A stretch of DNA of 44,745 bases from positions 1 through 44,745 of the forward strand of contig NZ_PZGG01000016.1 in assembly GCF_003043455.1 (NCBI RefSeq). The letters are read 5' to 3'. The translations under genes and the position numbers were made by a program. Numbering within the stretch: position 1 is the first letter of the stretch; the number at the start of each line of letters is the position of its first letter. Below the pieces are notes generated by a model. It was given only the letters and a program-made list of their open reading frames with translations. It did no database searches and had not been told where the DNA came from. Shown in pieces: positions 1 to 7,943 of the stretch. Source of the stretch: Staphylococcus simulans (GTDB lineage: Bacteria; Bacillota; Bacilli; Staphylococcales; Staphylococcaceae).

Positions 1-1439
1 TAAAACAATAAGAGAATAGTAAGAAGGGAAATAGAACGCCATTTCAATATTTAAGTTCTTCTGATGCGAAAATTAGTTATGAGACATTTAAAAAGCATAT
101 TTTGAATCTTTCTAAAGGCAAATAAAGAGTTTCTAAGAATAAAAAAGAATATTTACTAGAAGAAAGAGACATTAATCGATTTAGTGTCCAAAAAGATTTT
201 ATTAACCGTAATTTAGTAGATACACGATATGCGACTAGAGAGTTAATGAATTTATTAAGATCCTATTTTAGAATGAATGACTTAGATGTCAAAGTAAAAT
301 CGATTAATGGAGGTTTCACGAGTTTCTTAAGAAAAAAATGGGAGTTCAAAAAAGAAAGAAATCAAGGTTACAAACATCATGCTGAAGACGCATTGGTCAT
401 TGCAAATGCTGACTTCATTTTCAAAGAATGGAAAAAGCTAGATGCAACTAATAAAGTCATGGAAAACCAAACAATTGTAGAGCAACAGGCTGAAAATATG
501 CCAGAAATTGAAACTGACGATGAATATAAAGAAATATTTGTAATTCCTCACCAAATACAAAGTATTAAAGACTTTAAAGATTATAAGTACTCACACAGAG
601 TCGATAAAAAACCGAATAGAGAATTAGTAAATGATACCTTATATTCAACGAGAAAAGATGATAAAGGCAATACACTTATCGTAAATAACATCAAAGGATT
701 ATATGACAAAGATAATGATAAATTGAAAAATTTAATCAAGAAGTCACCAGAAAAATTATTAATGTATCATCATGATTCACAAACTTATCAAAAACTGAAA
801 ACTATTATGGAACAATACAGTAATGAGAAAAATCCGCTTTATAAGTACCATGAAGAAACAGGCAATTATTTAACTAAATATAGTAAAAAAGATAATGGAC
901 CTATCATCAAAAAAGTTAAATATTACGGTAAAAAGTTAAATGCGCATCTTGATATTACAAATGACTATTCAAATAGTCAGAATAAAATAGTAAAACTATC
1001 ATTAAAACCATATCGTTTTGATGTTTACTTAGATAATGGTGTATATAAATTTGTGACAGTTAAAAATTTAGATGTCATCAAAAAAGAAGGCTTCTTTAAA
1101 ATTGATCCAAATGCTTATGAGAAAGCAAAAAGTGAGAAAAAAATTGATGTAAATGCAGTGTTTATCGCAAGTTTTTATAATAATGATTTGATTAAAATTG
1201 ATGGAGAGTTATATAGAATTGTAGGGGTGAATAACGACACAAGAAATGTTGTAGAGCTAAATATGATTCCAATCACATATAAAGAATATTTGGAGAATAT
1301 TAATGATAAACGAACACCACGAATATTGAAAACGATATCCCCAAAAACATATTCTATTGAAAAATATTCCACAGATATTTTAGGAAACCTTTATAAAGTG
1401 AAAAGCAAGAAAAAGCCTCAAATGATCATGAAAGGGTGA
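1..1439 (+). pseudogene. cas9: cas9 (type II-A, SaCas9-like), 3' part, broken by two in-frame stops
   Basis: This is the C-terminal part of a Cas9 nuclease; the 5' part lies outside the window. Translation in one continuous frame matches S. aureus Cas9 as I remember it from about residue 576 to the end, with no indel needed. TAA at 9-11 replaces the residue two before the HNH asparagine (N580 in SaCas9). A second TAA at 123-125 sits at the position of residue 616. Both lie between the HNH domain and RuvC-III, so full-length protein cannot be made. Everything downstream is open: the RuvC-III motif KHHAEDA is intact (codons 375-389), as is the PAM-interacting domain. The ATG at 246 has no ribosome site, so I do not read the 397-codon remainder as a separate gene. 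The stop TGA at 1437-1439 is 7 bases from cas1. Absence of other damage suggests recent inactivation; sequencing error at two sites is possible but less likely. Confidence 0.9.
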
Positions 1440-1446
1440 GTAGTTT

Positions 1447-2352
1447 TTGGCGTGGAGAATTGTATATCTTTCAGAAGTAGATAAACTTGCATTAAACTTA
1501 AATAATTTAAAAATCGCAAAAGGGGATTTGGAGGTTAAAATCCCCTTAAGCGATATTTTCGCTATTGTAATTGAAGACTTAACAACAACAATAACCTCAA
1601 GGCTTATGATAGAGCTTTCTAAATATAATATTTTAGTCGTTTTTTGCAATCAACAACATTTGCCAGAATGTATGGTGCATCCAATTAATGGTCATTTTAA
1701 CCAATACGGACAAATGAAAGAACAACTTCAATGGTCAGAACAAAGTAAAGAAGAATTGTGGAAACATATTTTGATTCAAAAAATACAAAATCAGATTCAA
1801 TGTATGAAACATGTTGAAGTACATGAAGAAAGAATTATTAAAATGAAAGAGTTGCAAACTTTAGTTACAGCTAGAGATGAAATGAATATAGAAGGACAAG
1901 CAGCTAAATATTATTTCAATACATTTTTTGAGGATTTCAGACGTGATGATGAATTTTTAATAGAAAATATGGTGTTGAATTTTGGTTATACAATTTTAAA
2001 TTCAGCAATCGCTAGAACCATTGTGGCAAAAGGATTGATTCCAGCACTTGGTATTCATCATATTGGTGCACGAAATCATTTTAATCTTGCATCAGACATC
2101 ATTGAAGTATTTAGACCATTAGTAGATTTATATCTATTAAAACATCCTCCAGAAGAAGAATATATGACAAAGGCATATAGATTAGAGTTAGTGAATTTAA
2201 TGCATGCAAGGGTACAAATTGACGGTAAGCAGCATACAGTTATAAGAGCGATTGAAATTATGATTCAATCAATCATTGAGTATTTCAGAACGGGGAGATA
2301 TGAAACGCTCAAACTACCAAACATTAAACAATATTCTTTTTATGAATCATGA
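1447..2352 (+). CDS. cas1: CRISPR-associated integrase Cas1 (type II-A)
   Basis: Cas1 is the metal-dependent integrase that, with Cas2, inserts new spacers at the leader end of the array. The protein has 301 residues, usual for type II Cas1. The N-terminal beta domain is followed by the helical catalytic domain with the conserved stretch GARNHFNLASDIIEVFRP near residues 205-222, which carries the His and acidic metal ligands. The start is TTG, reading MAWRIVYLSE, preceded by GGGTGAG that overlaps the end of cas9. Its stop overlaps the cas2 start by four bases (ATGA), so cas1 and cas2 are translationally coupled. No defect is seen, in contrast to cas9. Confidence 0.95.
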   Translation: MAWRIVYLSEVDKLALNLNNLKIAKGDLEVKIPLSDIFAIVIEDLTTTITSRLMIELSKYNILVVFCNQQHLPECMVHPINGHFNQYGQMKEQLQWSEQSKEELWKHILIQKIQNQIQCMKHVEVHEERIIKMKELQTLVTARDEMNIEGQAAKYYFNTFFEDFRRDDEFLIENMVLNFGYTILNSAIARTIVAKGLIPALGIHHIGARNHFNLASDIIEVFRPLVDLYLLKHPPEEEYMTKAYRLELVNLMHARVQIDGKQHTVIRAIEIMIQSIIEYFRTGRYETLKLPNIKQYSFYES

Positions 2353-2672
2353 GTTATAAATTTATGAGAGTAATGATAATGTTTGATCTCCCAACTGACA
2401 CGAAAGAAGAAAGACGCTTATATAGTAAGTTTAGAAAAGGGCTGATTTCTGAAGGGTTTTTGATGATGCAGTACTCTATTTACATTAAAAGTTGTATAAA
2501 TAAAGATTCAGCAGAAAGCAGTGTGAATTATGTGAAACGTATCTTGCCGCCTGATGGTCATGTAAGAGCATTGACAATTACGGAGAAGCAATATGAAAAA
2601 ATGAAAATATTACTGGGTGAAGAAGATAAAAATATTGAGATATTAGGAGATAATCGTACCATTTTATTTTAG
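2349..2672 (+). CDS. cas2: CRISPR-associated protein Cas2
   Basis: This 107-residue protein is the structural dimer that bridges two Cas1 dimers in the spacer integration complex. It shows the ferredoxin-like Cas2 fold signature: a first strand MRVMIMFDLPTDTKEER with the conserved Asp, then YSKFRKGLISEGFLMMQYSIY. The length is typical for type II-A. The ATG overlaps the cas1 stop. The stop is followed after 10 bases by csn2, and GGAGAAA in that gap is the csn2 ribosome site. The three adaptation genes thus form one transcript, presumably with cas9 upstream. Confidence 0.95.
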   Translation: MSYKFMRVMIMFDLPTDTKEERRLYSKFRKGLISEGFLMMQYSIYIKSCINKDSAESSVNYVKRILPPDGHVRALTITEKQYEKMKILLGEEDKNIEILGDNRTILF

Positions 2673-2682
2673 GAGAAAAAAT

Positions 2683-3672
2683 ATGTATGAAGCGGTTTTA
2701 GAGATTAGTATTGAGGAATTATCAAGAGTTATTTTAAATACTAGTGAGTATACCTCTATTTACAATGAAGATTCAACACATGAAGAATACATTCTAGAAA
2801 CACTTAAGAATTACTTTCAACCAAGAAATTCCAATAAAGACTGTGTAACCATTACAGATTTTTTAGAATGTGAGAGGATTTCAAATAATCGGTTTAGAGG
2901 TTTTATCTTGAATCATTCTACTATAGAAAATGAGCATCAATTAGCAGCAACAAGTATGATGACTAAGAAAATCATTAGAGAATTGCATAATGATATGGAA
3001 ATAGAAGGATATATCAATTCGATTAATGTATTGTTGGATGACTTAAGAGAAAATCTAAGAGGGGCTTTACCTTTGGCTGTTAAATCATTTGATTTAAAGC
3101 AGTTTATAAAACTGCTTTCGTTTAAATATGATTACACTGAAGAATATGCTAGGTTGATTAACCGTTTGGAACAAGTAGTCCCTTTAGTAGTAGATGAAAT
3201 GAATTATCAAGCGAAAGAAAAGGCGTTTTTGATTTATCTGTATCCAGAAGCGGGTTTAAGTATAAAAGAACAAGTTAGATTTAGAAAAATATTAAATGAT
3301 CTGCCAATTCCAATAATAGTATTAACAGAGTCCTCATATTTTTTATCAGAGAATATCAAAGGTTTGAACTACTTTATCAACAATACCCAAATGATTACTG
3401 AAGAGTTTATTGATGATAGTTACTGGAATGCGCCGATTAATATAGAAATAGAAAAGTTTAAAGAGAGATTTGAGTTTTTGTTTAAAAAATATTGCGCAGT
3501 TTTAGAGGTTAGTCCTGTAATATCCAACTATACTCTCGGTGATATAATGGTTTTCGATGATTTAGATCTTTATGTAGTTGTTGCATTTTTAAAGCACTGC
3601 AAATTAGAGTACCAACTAGATATTGATCGAACAAAAATTTCTTCAGCATTATCGGCTTATCTATTTTCTTGA
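2683..3672 (+). CDS. csn2: CRISPR adaptation protein Csn2 (long form, type II-A)
   Basis: Position after cas2 and immediately before the array, and a length of 329 residues, identify this as the long Csn2 variant found with staphylococcal and S. thermophilus-like type II-A systems. Csn2 forms a ring that binds double-stranded DNA ends and is needed for spacer acquisition. I recognise no catalytic motif, as expected. The middle (about residues 170-260) contains alternating hydrophobic strands such as KAFLIYLYPEAGL and IPIIVLTESSYFL, consistent with the P-loop-like core. The start ATG follows AGGAGAAAAAT. The gene ends only 30 bases before the first repeat, so the array promoter overlaps or abuts its 3' end. 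Assignment rests mainly on context and length. Confidence 0.85.
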   Translation: MYEAVLEISIEELSRVILNTSEYTSIYNEDSTHEEYILETLKNYFQPRNSNKDCVTITDFLECERISNNRFRGFILNHSTIENEHQLAATSMMTKKIIRELHNDMEIEGYINSINVLLDDLRENLRGALPLAVKSFDLKQFIKLLSFKYDYTEEYARLINRLEQVVPLVVDEMNYQAKEKAFLIYLYPEAGLSIKEQVRFRKILNDLPIPIIVLTESSYFLSENIKGLNYFINNTQMITEEFIDDSYWNAPINIEIEKFKERFEFLFKKYCAVLEVSPVISNYTLGDIMVFDDLDLYVVVAFLKHCKLEYQLDIDRTKISSALSAYLFS

Positions 3673-3702
3673 CTATGATTAAATTATATAATTGTGCTAG
3701 AG
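3664..3702 (+). promoter_or_regulatory. CRISPR leader and probable array promoter
   Basis: The leader is very short: 30 bases between the csn2 stop and repeat 1. It is AT-rich and contains a perfect TATAAT at 3687-3692, which would start transcription at about 3699, right at the first repeat. A TTGACT at 3669-3674 is too close (12 bases) to be the matching -35. The bases GCTAGAG just before repeat 1 resemble the leader-anchoring sequence that guides spacer insertion in other type II-A systems. Promoter use is inferred. Confidence 0.5.
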
Positions 3703-4183
3703 GTTTTAGTACTCTGTAATTTTAGGTATAAGTGATTCTAATGCGATGTAGCGTTCGATTTTTTCGACGTTTTAGTACTCTGTATTTTTAGGTATAAGTG
3801 ATTCAAAAAGAATTGCTTACTGAACATCTTGAAGGTTTTAGTACTCTGTAATTTTAGGTATAAGTGATTCAAAGCGGTTCTACTTATTTGGTCACACGTA
3901 GTTTTAGTACTCTGTAATTTTAGGTATAAGTGATTCTTATCACCAAAAACTGTATAAAACAATTTGTTTTAGTACTCTGTAATTTTAGGTATAAGTGATT
4001 CCATTTGAAGATTTTAAAGATGAGATTCAAAGTTTTAGTACTCTGTAATTTTAGGTATAAGTGATTCTACGTTTTATTAAAAATCGCGATGTGAATTGTT
4101 TTAGTACTCTGTAATTTTAGGTATAAGTGATTCCAGATGGCGATGGATGGGCGAATATCGGGTGTTTCAGTACTCTGTAATTT
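3703..4183 (+). CRISPR. type II-A CRISPR array, 7 full repeats, 7 spacers and a degenerate last repeat
   Basis: The repeat unit is 36 bases, starting GTTTTAGTACTCTGTAATTT and ending TAGGTATAAGTGATTC. Starts are at 3703, 3769, 3835, 3901, 3966, 4032 and 4098; a truncated copy begins at 4164. Spacers are 30 bases except the fourth (3937-3965), which is 29. Repeat 2 has one change (TGTATTTT for TGTAATTT). The last copy begins GTTTCAGTACTCTG and loses its second half where a T-run and terminator take over, which marks it as the leader-distal end. The plus-strand direction agrees with the crRNA orientation of SaCas9 systems, in which the spacer is followed by GUUUUAGUACUCUG. No tracrRNA is seen in the window; in S. 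aureus-type loci it lies beyond cas9. Spacer targets cannot be judged here. Confidence 0.97.
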
Positions 4184-4187
4184 TTTT

Positions 4188-4209
4188 AAGCAGCTTCGGC
4201 TGCTTTTTT
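4188..4209 (+). terminator. intrinsic terminator of the CRISPR array
   Basis: AAGCAGC and GCTGCTT form a perfect 7-bp stem closed by a stable TTCG loop, followed by a run of six T. It lies directly after the degenerate last repeat. Confidence 0.85.
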
Positions 4210-4222
4210 CTATTTTCTGTCA

Positions 4223-4264
4223 TTGACATACTTAAATGATAGGCATACAATAATTCTGAAAATT
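4223..4264 (+). promoter_or_regulatory. sigma-A promoter with overlapping CodY-like box for the first PTS gene
   Basis: TTGACA at 4223-4228 and TACAAT at 4246-4251 are spaced by 17 bases, a near-consensus vegetative promoter. The 15-mer at 4250-4264 (ATAATTCTGAAAATT) matches the CodY consensus AATTTTCWGAAAATT at 12 of 15 positions and covers the -10 end and the start point, where CodY binding would repress. The same arrangement is found before the next paralogue. Confidence 0.7.
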
Positions 4265-4306
4265 ACGAAAACATCAGGTCTTTTGCATCACGAGAGGAGT
4301 CTTTTT

Positions 4307-5395
4307 ATGGAACACACAGCGATGGATCATACTTCACCCACACATCCAGGGACTAAGATAGGTCCCAAATACTTTTTATTCAACTTATTAAATGGGGTTG
4401 CGATTGGTATCGTAGCAGGTTTAATCCCGAATGCGATTTTAGGAGAAATCTTAAAAGCGCTTGTCCCATTTAATCCAGTCTTTACACAATTACTACACAT
4501 TACGACTGCTATTCAATTTGCAGTACCTTGTTTAATCGGTGCTTTAGTTGCGTATCGCTTTAAATTTACACCTTTAGGTATCGCGGTAGTCTCAGCGGCA
4601 TCCTTTATTGGTAGTGGCGCTGTCGTCTTTAAACATAATGCATGGGTTATCACAGGTATCGGTGACTTAATCAATACCATGTTCGCAGCTGCAATAGCTT
4701 CGCTTATGATTTTGTTCATTGGTGAACGTTTCGGTAGCTTGAACTTGATTATATTACCTACCTTTGTGGCAGTAAGTACAGGTTTCATCGCATTGCATAC
4801 ATTGCCATATGTCAAACTCGTCACAACAGCTATCGGTAATATGGTTAACAGCTTTACAGAATTACAACCGATTCCGATGTGTATTTTGATTTCATTAGTT
4901 TATGCATCAATTGTTATTTCGCCAATTTCAACTGCCGCATTGTCCATGGCAATCGGTATTGAGGGATTAGCTGCAGGTTCAGCTTCTATCGGTATAGCGG
5001 CAGTAGAAGCAGTATTAACGATTGGAACATTGCGCGTCAATCGTTTAGGTGTACCGATGACAATCTTTTTAGGTGGCGTTAAAATGATGTTGCCGAACTT
5101 AGTACGTCATCCGATTATTTTCCTACCGATTACTACAACTGCGGCAGTAACAGGCTTTGTGGCAAGTTTAATCGGTATCGGAGGAACAAAAGAATCAGCT
5201 GGTTTCGGTATCATCGGTTTAGTCGGCCCGATCAATGCGTTCAGATTTTTAGATTACGGGGACTTCTGGCTTAAAGCGATACTGTGTGCAGTCGCATTCT
5301 TTATCGTTCCATTTATTACTGCGTTTATTGCGCACTTTGTTTATAGTAAAATATTTAAAATTTATGACGAAGATATCTTTAAATTTATCGATTAA
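4307..5395 (+). CDS. PTS_EIIC_2-type membrane transport protein (paralogue A)
   Basis: This is an integral membrane protein of 362 residues with about ten hydrophobic segments, in the phosphotransferase-system EIIC family PTS_EIIC_2 (Pfam PF13303). Family hallmarks seen are FNLLNGVAIGIVAGLIPNAI near the N-terminus and the glycine-rich stretch GIGGTKESAGFGIIG near residue 290. There is no EIIA or EIIB domain here or nearby, so sugar phosphorylation cannot be inferred and the substrate is unknown. I chose ATG 4307 because GAGAGGAG precedes it by 7 bases. The in-frame ATG at 4223 overlaps the -35 element and is not used. It is closely similar to the next gene (most residues 30-350 align), so the two are tandem duplicates. 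A CodY-like site overlaps the promoter. Confidence 0.8.
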   Translation: MEHTAMDHTSPTHPGTKIGPKYFLFNLLNGVAIGIVAGLIPNAILGEILKALVPFNPVFTQLLHITTAIQFAVPCLIGALVAYRFKFTPLGIAVVSAASFIGSGAVVFKHNAWVITGIGDLINTMFAAAIASLMILFIGERFGSLNLIILPTFVAVSTGFIALHTLPYVKLVTTAIGNMVNSFTELQPIPMCILISLVYASIVISPISTAALSMAIGIEGLAAGSASIGIAAVEAVLTIGTLRVNRLGVPMTIFLGGVKMMLPNLVRHPIIFLPITTTAAVTGFVASLIGIGGTKESAGFGIIGLVGPINAFRFLDYGDFWLKAILCAVAFFIVPFITAFIAHFVYSKIFKIYDEDIFKFID

Positions 5396-5407
5396 TACTT
5401 TGAGAGG

Positions 5408-5441
5408 CAGAAATTATGTGTATAGTTTCTGTTTCTTTTTT
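5408..5441 (+). terminator. intrinsic terminator after PTS paralogue A
   Basis: A 10-bp stem (CAGAAATTAT with ATAGTTTCTG, one G-T pair) around a GTGT loop is followed by TTTCTTTTTT. It separates the two paralogues into independent transcripts. Confidence 0.8.
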
Positions 5442-5556
5442 ATTGAGATGAAGAAGATAGCTTATTTTGAAAGGATTATAAGATAATTCATTCTACCATT
5501 TTAGTAGCTTCTTACTATTATATGTTATTAAAACCAGTATTAAATTTGAGCAGATA

Positions 5557-5597
5557 TTGACTGTGAGTACTTTAAATATTAGAATTATCAGAATATT
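5557..5597 (+). promoter_or_regulatory. sigma-A promoter with overlapping CodY-like box for the second PTS gene
   Basis: TTGACT at 5557-5562 and TAGAAT at 5580-5585 are 17 bases apart. The 15-mer AATTATCAGAATATT at 5583-5597 matches the CodY consensus at 13 of 15 positions and again covers the start point. The same geometry as at 4223-4264 argues against chance. Confidence 0.65.
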
Positions 5598-5636
5598 ACA
5601 AACATAACAAACAACACAGAAATTGGAGGAGAATTT

Positions 5637-6707
5637 ATGGGAAGAACTATGACAAGACCAGGTACCAAGGTGTCGGTTGGTACATTTTTATATAACGTAT
5701 TGAACGGGGTCGCATTCGCAATTATCGCAGGGCTCGTACCGCATGCGGTATTAGGGGAAATTTTAAAGGCATTATCACCGTACTCTAAATCAGCAGGGGT
5801 TCTATTACAAGTAGCAACAGCGATTCAATTTACAGTGCCAATGTTAGTCGGAGCATTAGTCGCACATCGCTTTAAATTCACACCGCTTGGCATTGCGGTT
5901 GTTGCGGCAGCCTCATTTATCGGAAGCGGGGCAGCGCAATTTAAAAATGGTGCATGGGTGATCACAGGTATTGGTGACTTAATCAATACGATGTTAGCCG
6001 CTTCAATCGCCTCACTTTTAATCTTATTAATCGGAGAGCGTTTCGGCAGCTTGAATTTAATCATCTTGCCTACCTTTGTAGCAGTCATTACAGGTTTTAT
6101 TACATTACATACTTTGCCATACGTAAAATTAGTCACTACAGGCATTGGACATATCATCAATACCTTTACAGAAATGCAGCCGGTATTAATGTGTATGTTG
6201 ATTGCGATTGCTTATAGTATGATTATTATTTCACCGATTTCCACAGTTGCAACATCTATGGCAATCGGTATCAGCGGTCTAGCAGCCGGTGCAGCATCAA
6301 TCGGTATTACAGCCGCTGAAGCAACATTAGTCTTTGGGACAATCACTGTAAACCGTCTCGGTGTTCCTGCCACAATTTTACTAGGCGGCGTTAAGATGAT
6401 GCTTCCAAATATGGTTAAATACCCAGTGATGTTAGTACCGATTACTGTTACCGCAGCAATTTCAGGCTTTGTGGCAAGTTTCATCGGTATTGGCGGAACA
6501 AAAGAGTCAGCAGGTTTCGGTATTATCGGTATGGTTGGTCCAATCAATGCTTTCAGATTTATGCATGTTGATGAAGTATGGTTGAAATTAGTCTTGATTA
6601 TCGTCGCATTCTTTGTGGTTCCATTTATCGTAGCGTATATTGCGCACTTTATTTTCATCAAAATCTTTAAACTGTATGATAAAGAAATCTTCAGATTCTT
6701 AGGATAA
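5637..6707 (+). CDS. PTS_EIIC_2-type membrane transport protein (paralogue B)
   Basis: This 356-residue polytopic membrane protein is the tandem paralogue of the gene before it. It has the same landmarks: FLYNVLNGVAFAIIAGLVPH at the start, GERFGSLNLIILPTFVAV in the middle, and GIGGTKESAGFGIIGMVGPI near residue 285. It belongs to PTS_EIIC_2 and, like its neighbour, lacks the phosphoryl-transfer domains, so the substrate is unknown. The start ATG has GGAGGAGA six bases upstream. It has its own promoter and CodY-like box and is separated from paralogue A by a terminator. A third, more distant member is at 36170-37195. No obvious terminator follows; the downstream gap contains several hairpins. 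Confidence 0.8.
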   Translation: MGRTMTRPGTKVSVGTFLYNVLNGVAFAIIAGLVPHAVLGEILKALSPYSKSAGVLLQVATAIQFTVPMLVGALVAHRFKFTPLGIAVVAAASFIGSGAAQFKNGAWVITGIGDLINTMLAASIASLLILLIGERFGSLNLIILPTFVAVITGFITLHTLPYVKLVTTGIGHIINTFTEMQPVLMCMLIAIAYSMIIISPISTVATSMAIGISGLAAGAASIGITAAEATLVFGTITVNRLGVPATILLGGVKMMLPNMVKYPVMLVPITVTAAISGFVASFIGIGGTKESAGFGIIGMVGPINAFRFMHVDEVWLKLVLIIVAFFVVPFIVAYIAHFIFIKIFKLYDKEIFRFLG

Positions 6708-7211
6708 TCCTATTTCTGACAAATAAAATCAGAAATTTAATATGATTGTAATATCGCCTAAACCCTGTTGTACCATTGGATATTAAATTAAACACAATTC
6801 GAAGTGTAAAATTATAGCAAAAAAAGTCTTTTACTTAGGCAACAAATGTATTATATTAAAACAATACGCATGAAAAGGTTTTCATCTAAATTGTCAGAAT
6901 ACTTATACAAACTAGATGAAAGGCATGATTTCTTATTATTAAAATTTCTTATAGAATTTGAGTTGTGATTTTAATACCCAAGTTAATCGATACGGATGGG
7001 GCATAAATGTTATAATTAAATTTGTTGGCCGTTTTTAAAACGGTTACAATTATCGAAAGTTTACTAACAACTGAAGAGATAACAGTGTTAAATATATAAA
7101 GGCTGCCCGAACTGGAGTTAGATTTCAGTTTGTGCAGTCACATTCTTAAACAAAGGAAAGAACGTCTGAATAGATGTTCAGTAATACCTAACACAAAGGG
7201 GAGGCAAAACA
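6708..7211 (+). other. 504-base gap upstream of the pxp operon: candidate promoters and hairpins
   Basis: I see no gene in this gap. There are two promoter-like spots. The first is TTTACT near 6827 with TATATT 16 bases on, followed by a palindromic ATGAAAA/TTTTCAT pair (6870-6885) and a CATCTA/TAGATG stem (6883-6918). The second is an extended -10 TGTTATAAT at 7008-7016 without a good -35, which is the better candidate for the pxp operon. A further hairpin lies at 7101-7139. Transcription from this region is inferred only. Confidence 0.4.
7101..7139 (+). promoter_or_regulatory. hairpin in the pxp operon leader
   Basis: GGCTGC (7101-7106) pairs with GCAGTC (7134-7139), with one G-T pair. Inside it, GAACTG (7109-7114) pairs with CAGTTT (7126-7131), with one G-T pair. 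It sits in the presumed 5' leader about 70 bases before pxpB. I see no T-box sequence and no T-run, so its role is unknown. Confidence 0.35.
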
Positions 7212-7943
7212 ATGGATTACCAAATTATTAGTGAACAAGCTATCTTAGTTCGCTTTGAACCGCAGATTGCACCAGAGACATTCAAGAAAGTCCAACAACT
7301 TGTGGTTTATTTGGAACGCCAAGATCATGAAGCGATTAAAGAGATTGTACCGTCTTATCGTGCAGTGATGATTCACTTCGATGATCATAAGATTCATGCG
7401 AAAGCATTAATCGAAGACTTGAAGCTTGATACGCTCGATGTAAGTGATATTGAGACGTCAGAAAGCTCCAAAGTGGTACGTATTCCAGTCATCTATGGAG
7501 GGAAATACGGACCAGATATTGAAGAGGTCGCAAAGCTTAATGATTTAACAGTTGAAGATGTGATTCAATTACATACAGAACCAACTTATTTAATTTATAT
7601 GCTAGGATTTATGCCTGGTTTCCCATACCTTGGTGGATTAGATGAGCGTCTGTATACACCGAGAAGGGATGAACCAAGAGTACGTATTGATGCTGGCTCT
7701 GTCGGCATTGCGAAAAACCAAACAGGTTTATATCCGCAAGATTCACCAGGCGGTTGGCAAATCATCGGACGTACGCCTTTAGATGTGTTCGACTTGGACC
7801 GTGAACCAATGACACTTTATGAAGCGGGAGATCGTATTGAATTCTATCAAATCTCACAAGAAACGTATGATGAGATTATCGCACAGAAAAACGATCCTGA
7901 TTTTGATATAGAAAGATGGGTGACTGTTCAAGATGAGCATTAG
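7212..7943 (+). CDS. pxpB: 5-oxoprolinase subunit PxpB (KipI/AHS1 family)
   Basis: PxpB, with PxpC and PxpA, forms the ATP-dependent bacterial 5-oxoprolinase that opens pyroglutamate to glutamate. The same fold (AHS1, allophanate hydrolase subunit 1; KipI in B. subtilis) is one half of the carboxyltransferase domain of urea carboxylase. The protein has 243 residues, usual for the family. Signature stretches are YLIYMLGFMPGFPYLGGLDE (about residues 118-137) and AGSVGIAKNQTGLYPQDSPG (about 157-176). The start ATG follows AAGGGGAGGC. The gene overlaps pxpC by 11 bases. It is the first gene of a tight six-gene operon, and no sensor kinase is present to suggest a sporulation-type KipI role. Confidence 0.9.
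   Translation: MDYQIISEQAILVRFEPQIAPETFKKVQQLVVYLERQDHEAIKEIVPSYRAVMIHFDDHKIHAKALIEDLKLDTLDVSDIETSESSKVVRIPVIYGGKYGPDIEEVAKLNDLTVEDVIQLHTEPTYLIYMLGFMPGFPYLGGLDERLYTPRRDEPRVRIDAGSVGIAKNQTGLYPQDSPGGWQIIGRTPLDVFDLDREPMTLYEAGDRIEFYQISQETYDEIIAQKNDPDFDIERWVTVQDEH

Noticed and set aside
246..1439. Stand-alone 397-codon gene, perhaps a small RuvC-III and PAM-domain protein
   Set aside because: The same frame continues upstream through cas9 sequence with two stops, and the ATG has no ribosome site. It is the tail of a broken cas9.
3738..3962. Minus-strand reading frame of 74 codons with repeating residues
   Set aside because: It is a translation of the CRISPR repeats; the repeating peptide merely mirrors the array.
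1..4210. tracrRNA gene
   Set aside because: No anti-repeat copy of the CRISPR repeat outside the array was seen in the window; it is expected upstream of cas9, outside the window.
5286..5486. Plus-strand frame of 66 codons overlapping the end of the first PTS-like gene
   Set aside because: It runs through the terminator at 5408-5441 and has no start signal.
6212..6661. Minus-strand frame of 149 codons
   Set aside because: It is antisense to the second PTS-like gene; no ribosome site, and similar antisense frames occur under the paralogue because of shared codon use.
7046..7060. CodY box in the pxp leader
   Set aside because: The AATTATCGAAAG stretch lacks one base of the CodY spacing and fits poorly when aligned.
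7021..7211. T-box or other known riboswitch before pxpB
   Set aside because: I looked for the T-box antiterminator sequence and for a terminator with T-run and found neither; only an unclassified hairpin remains.
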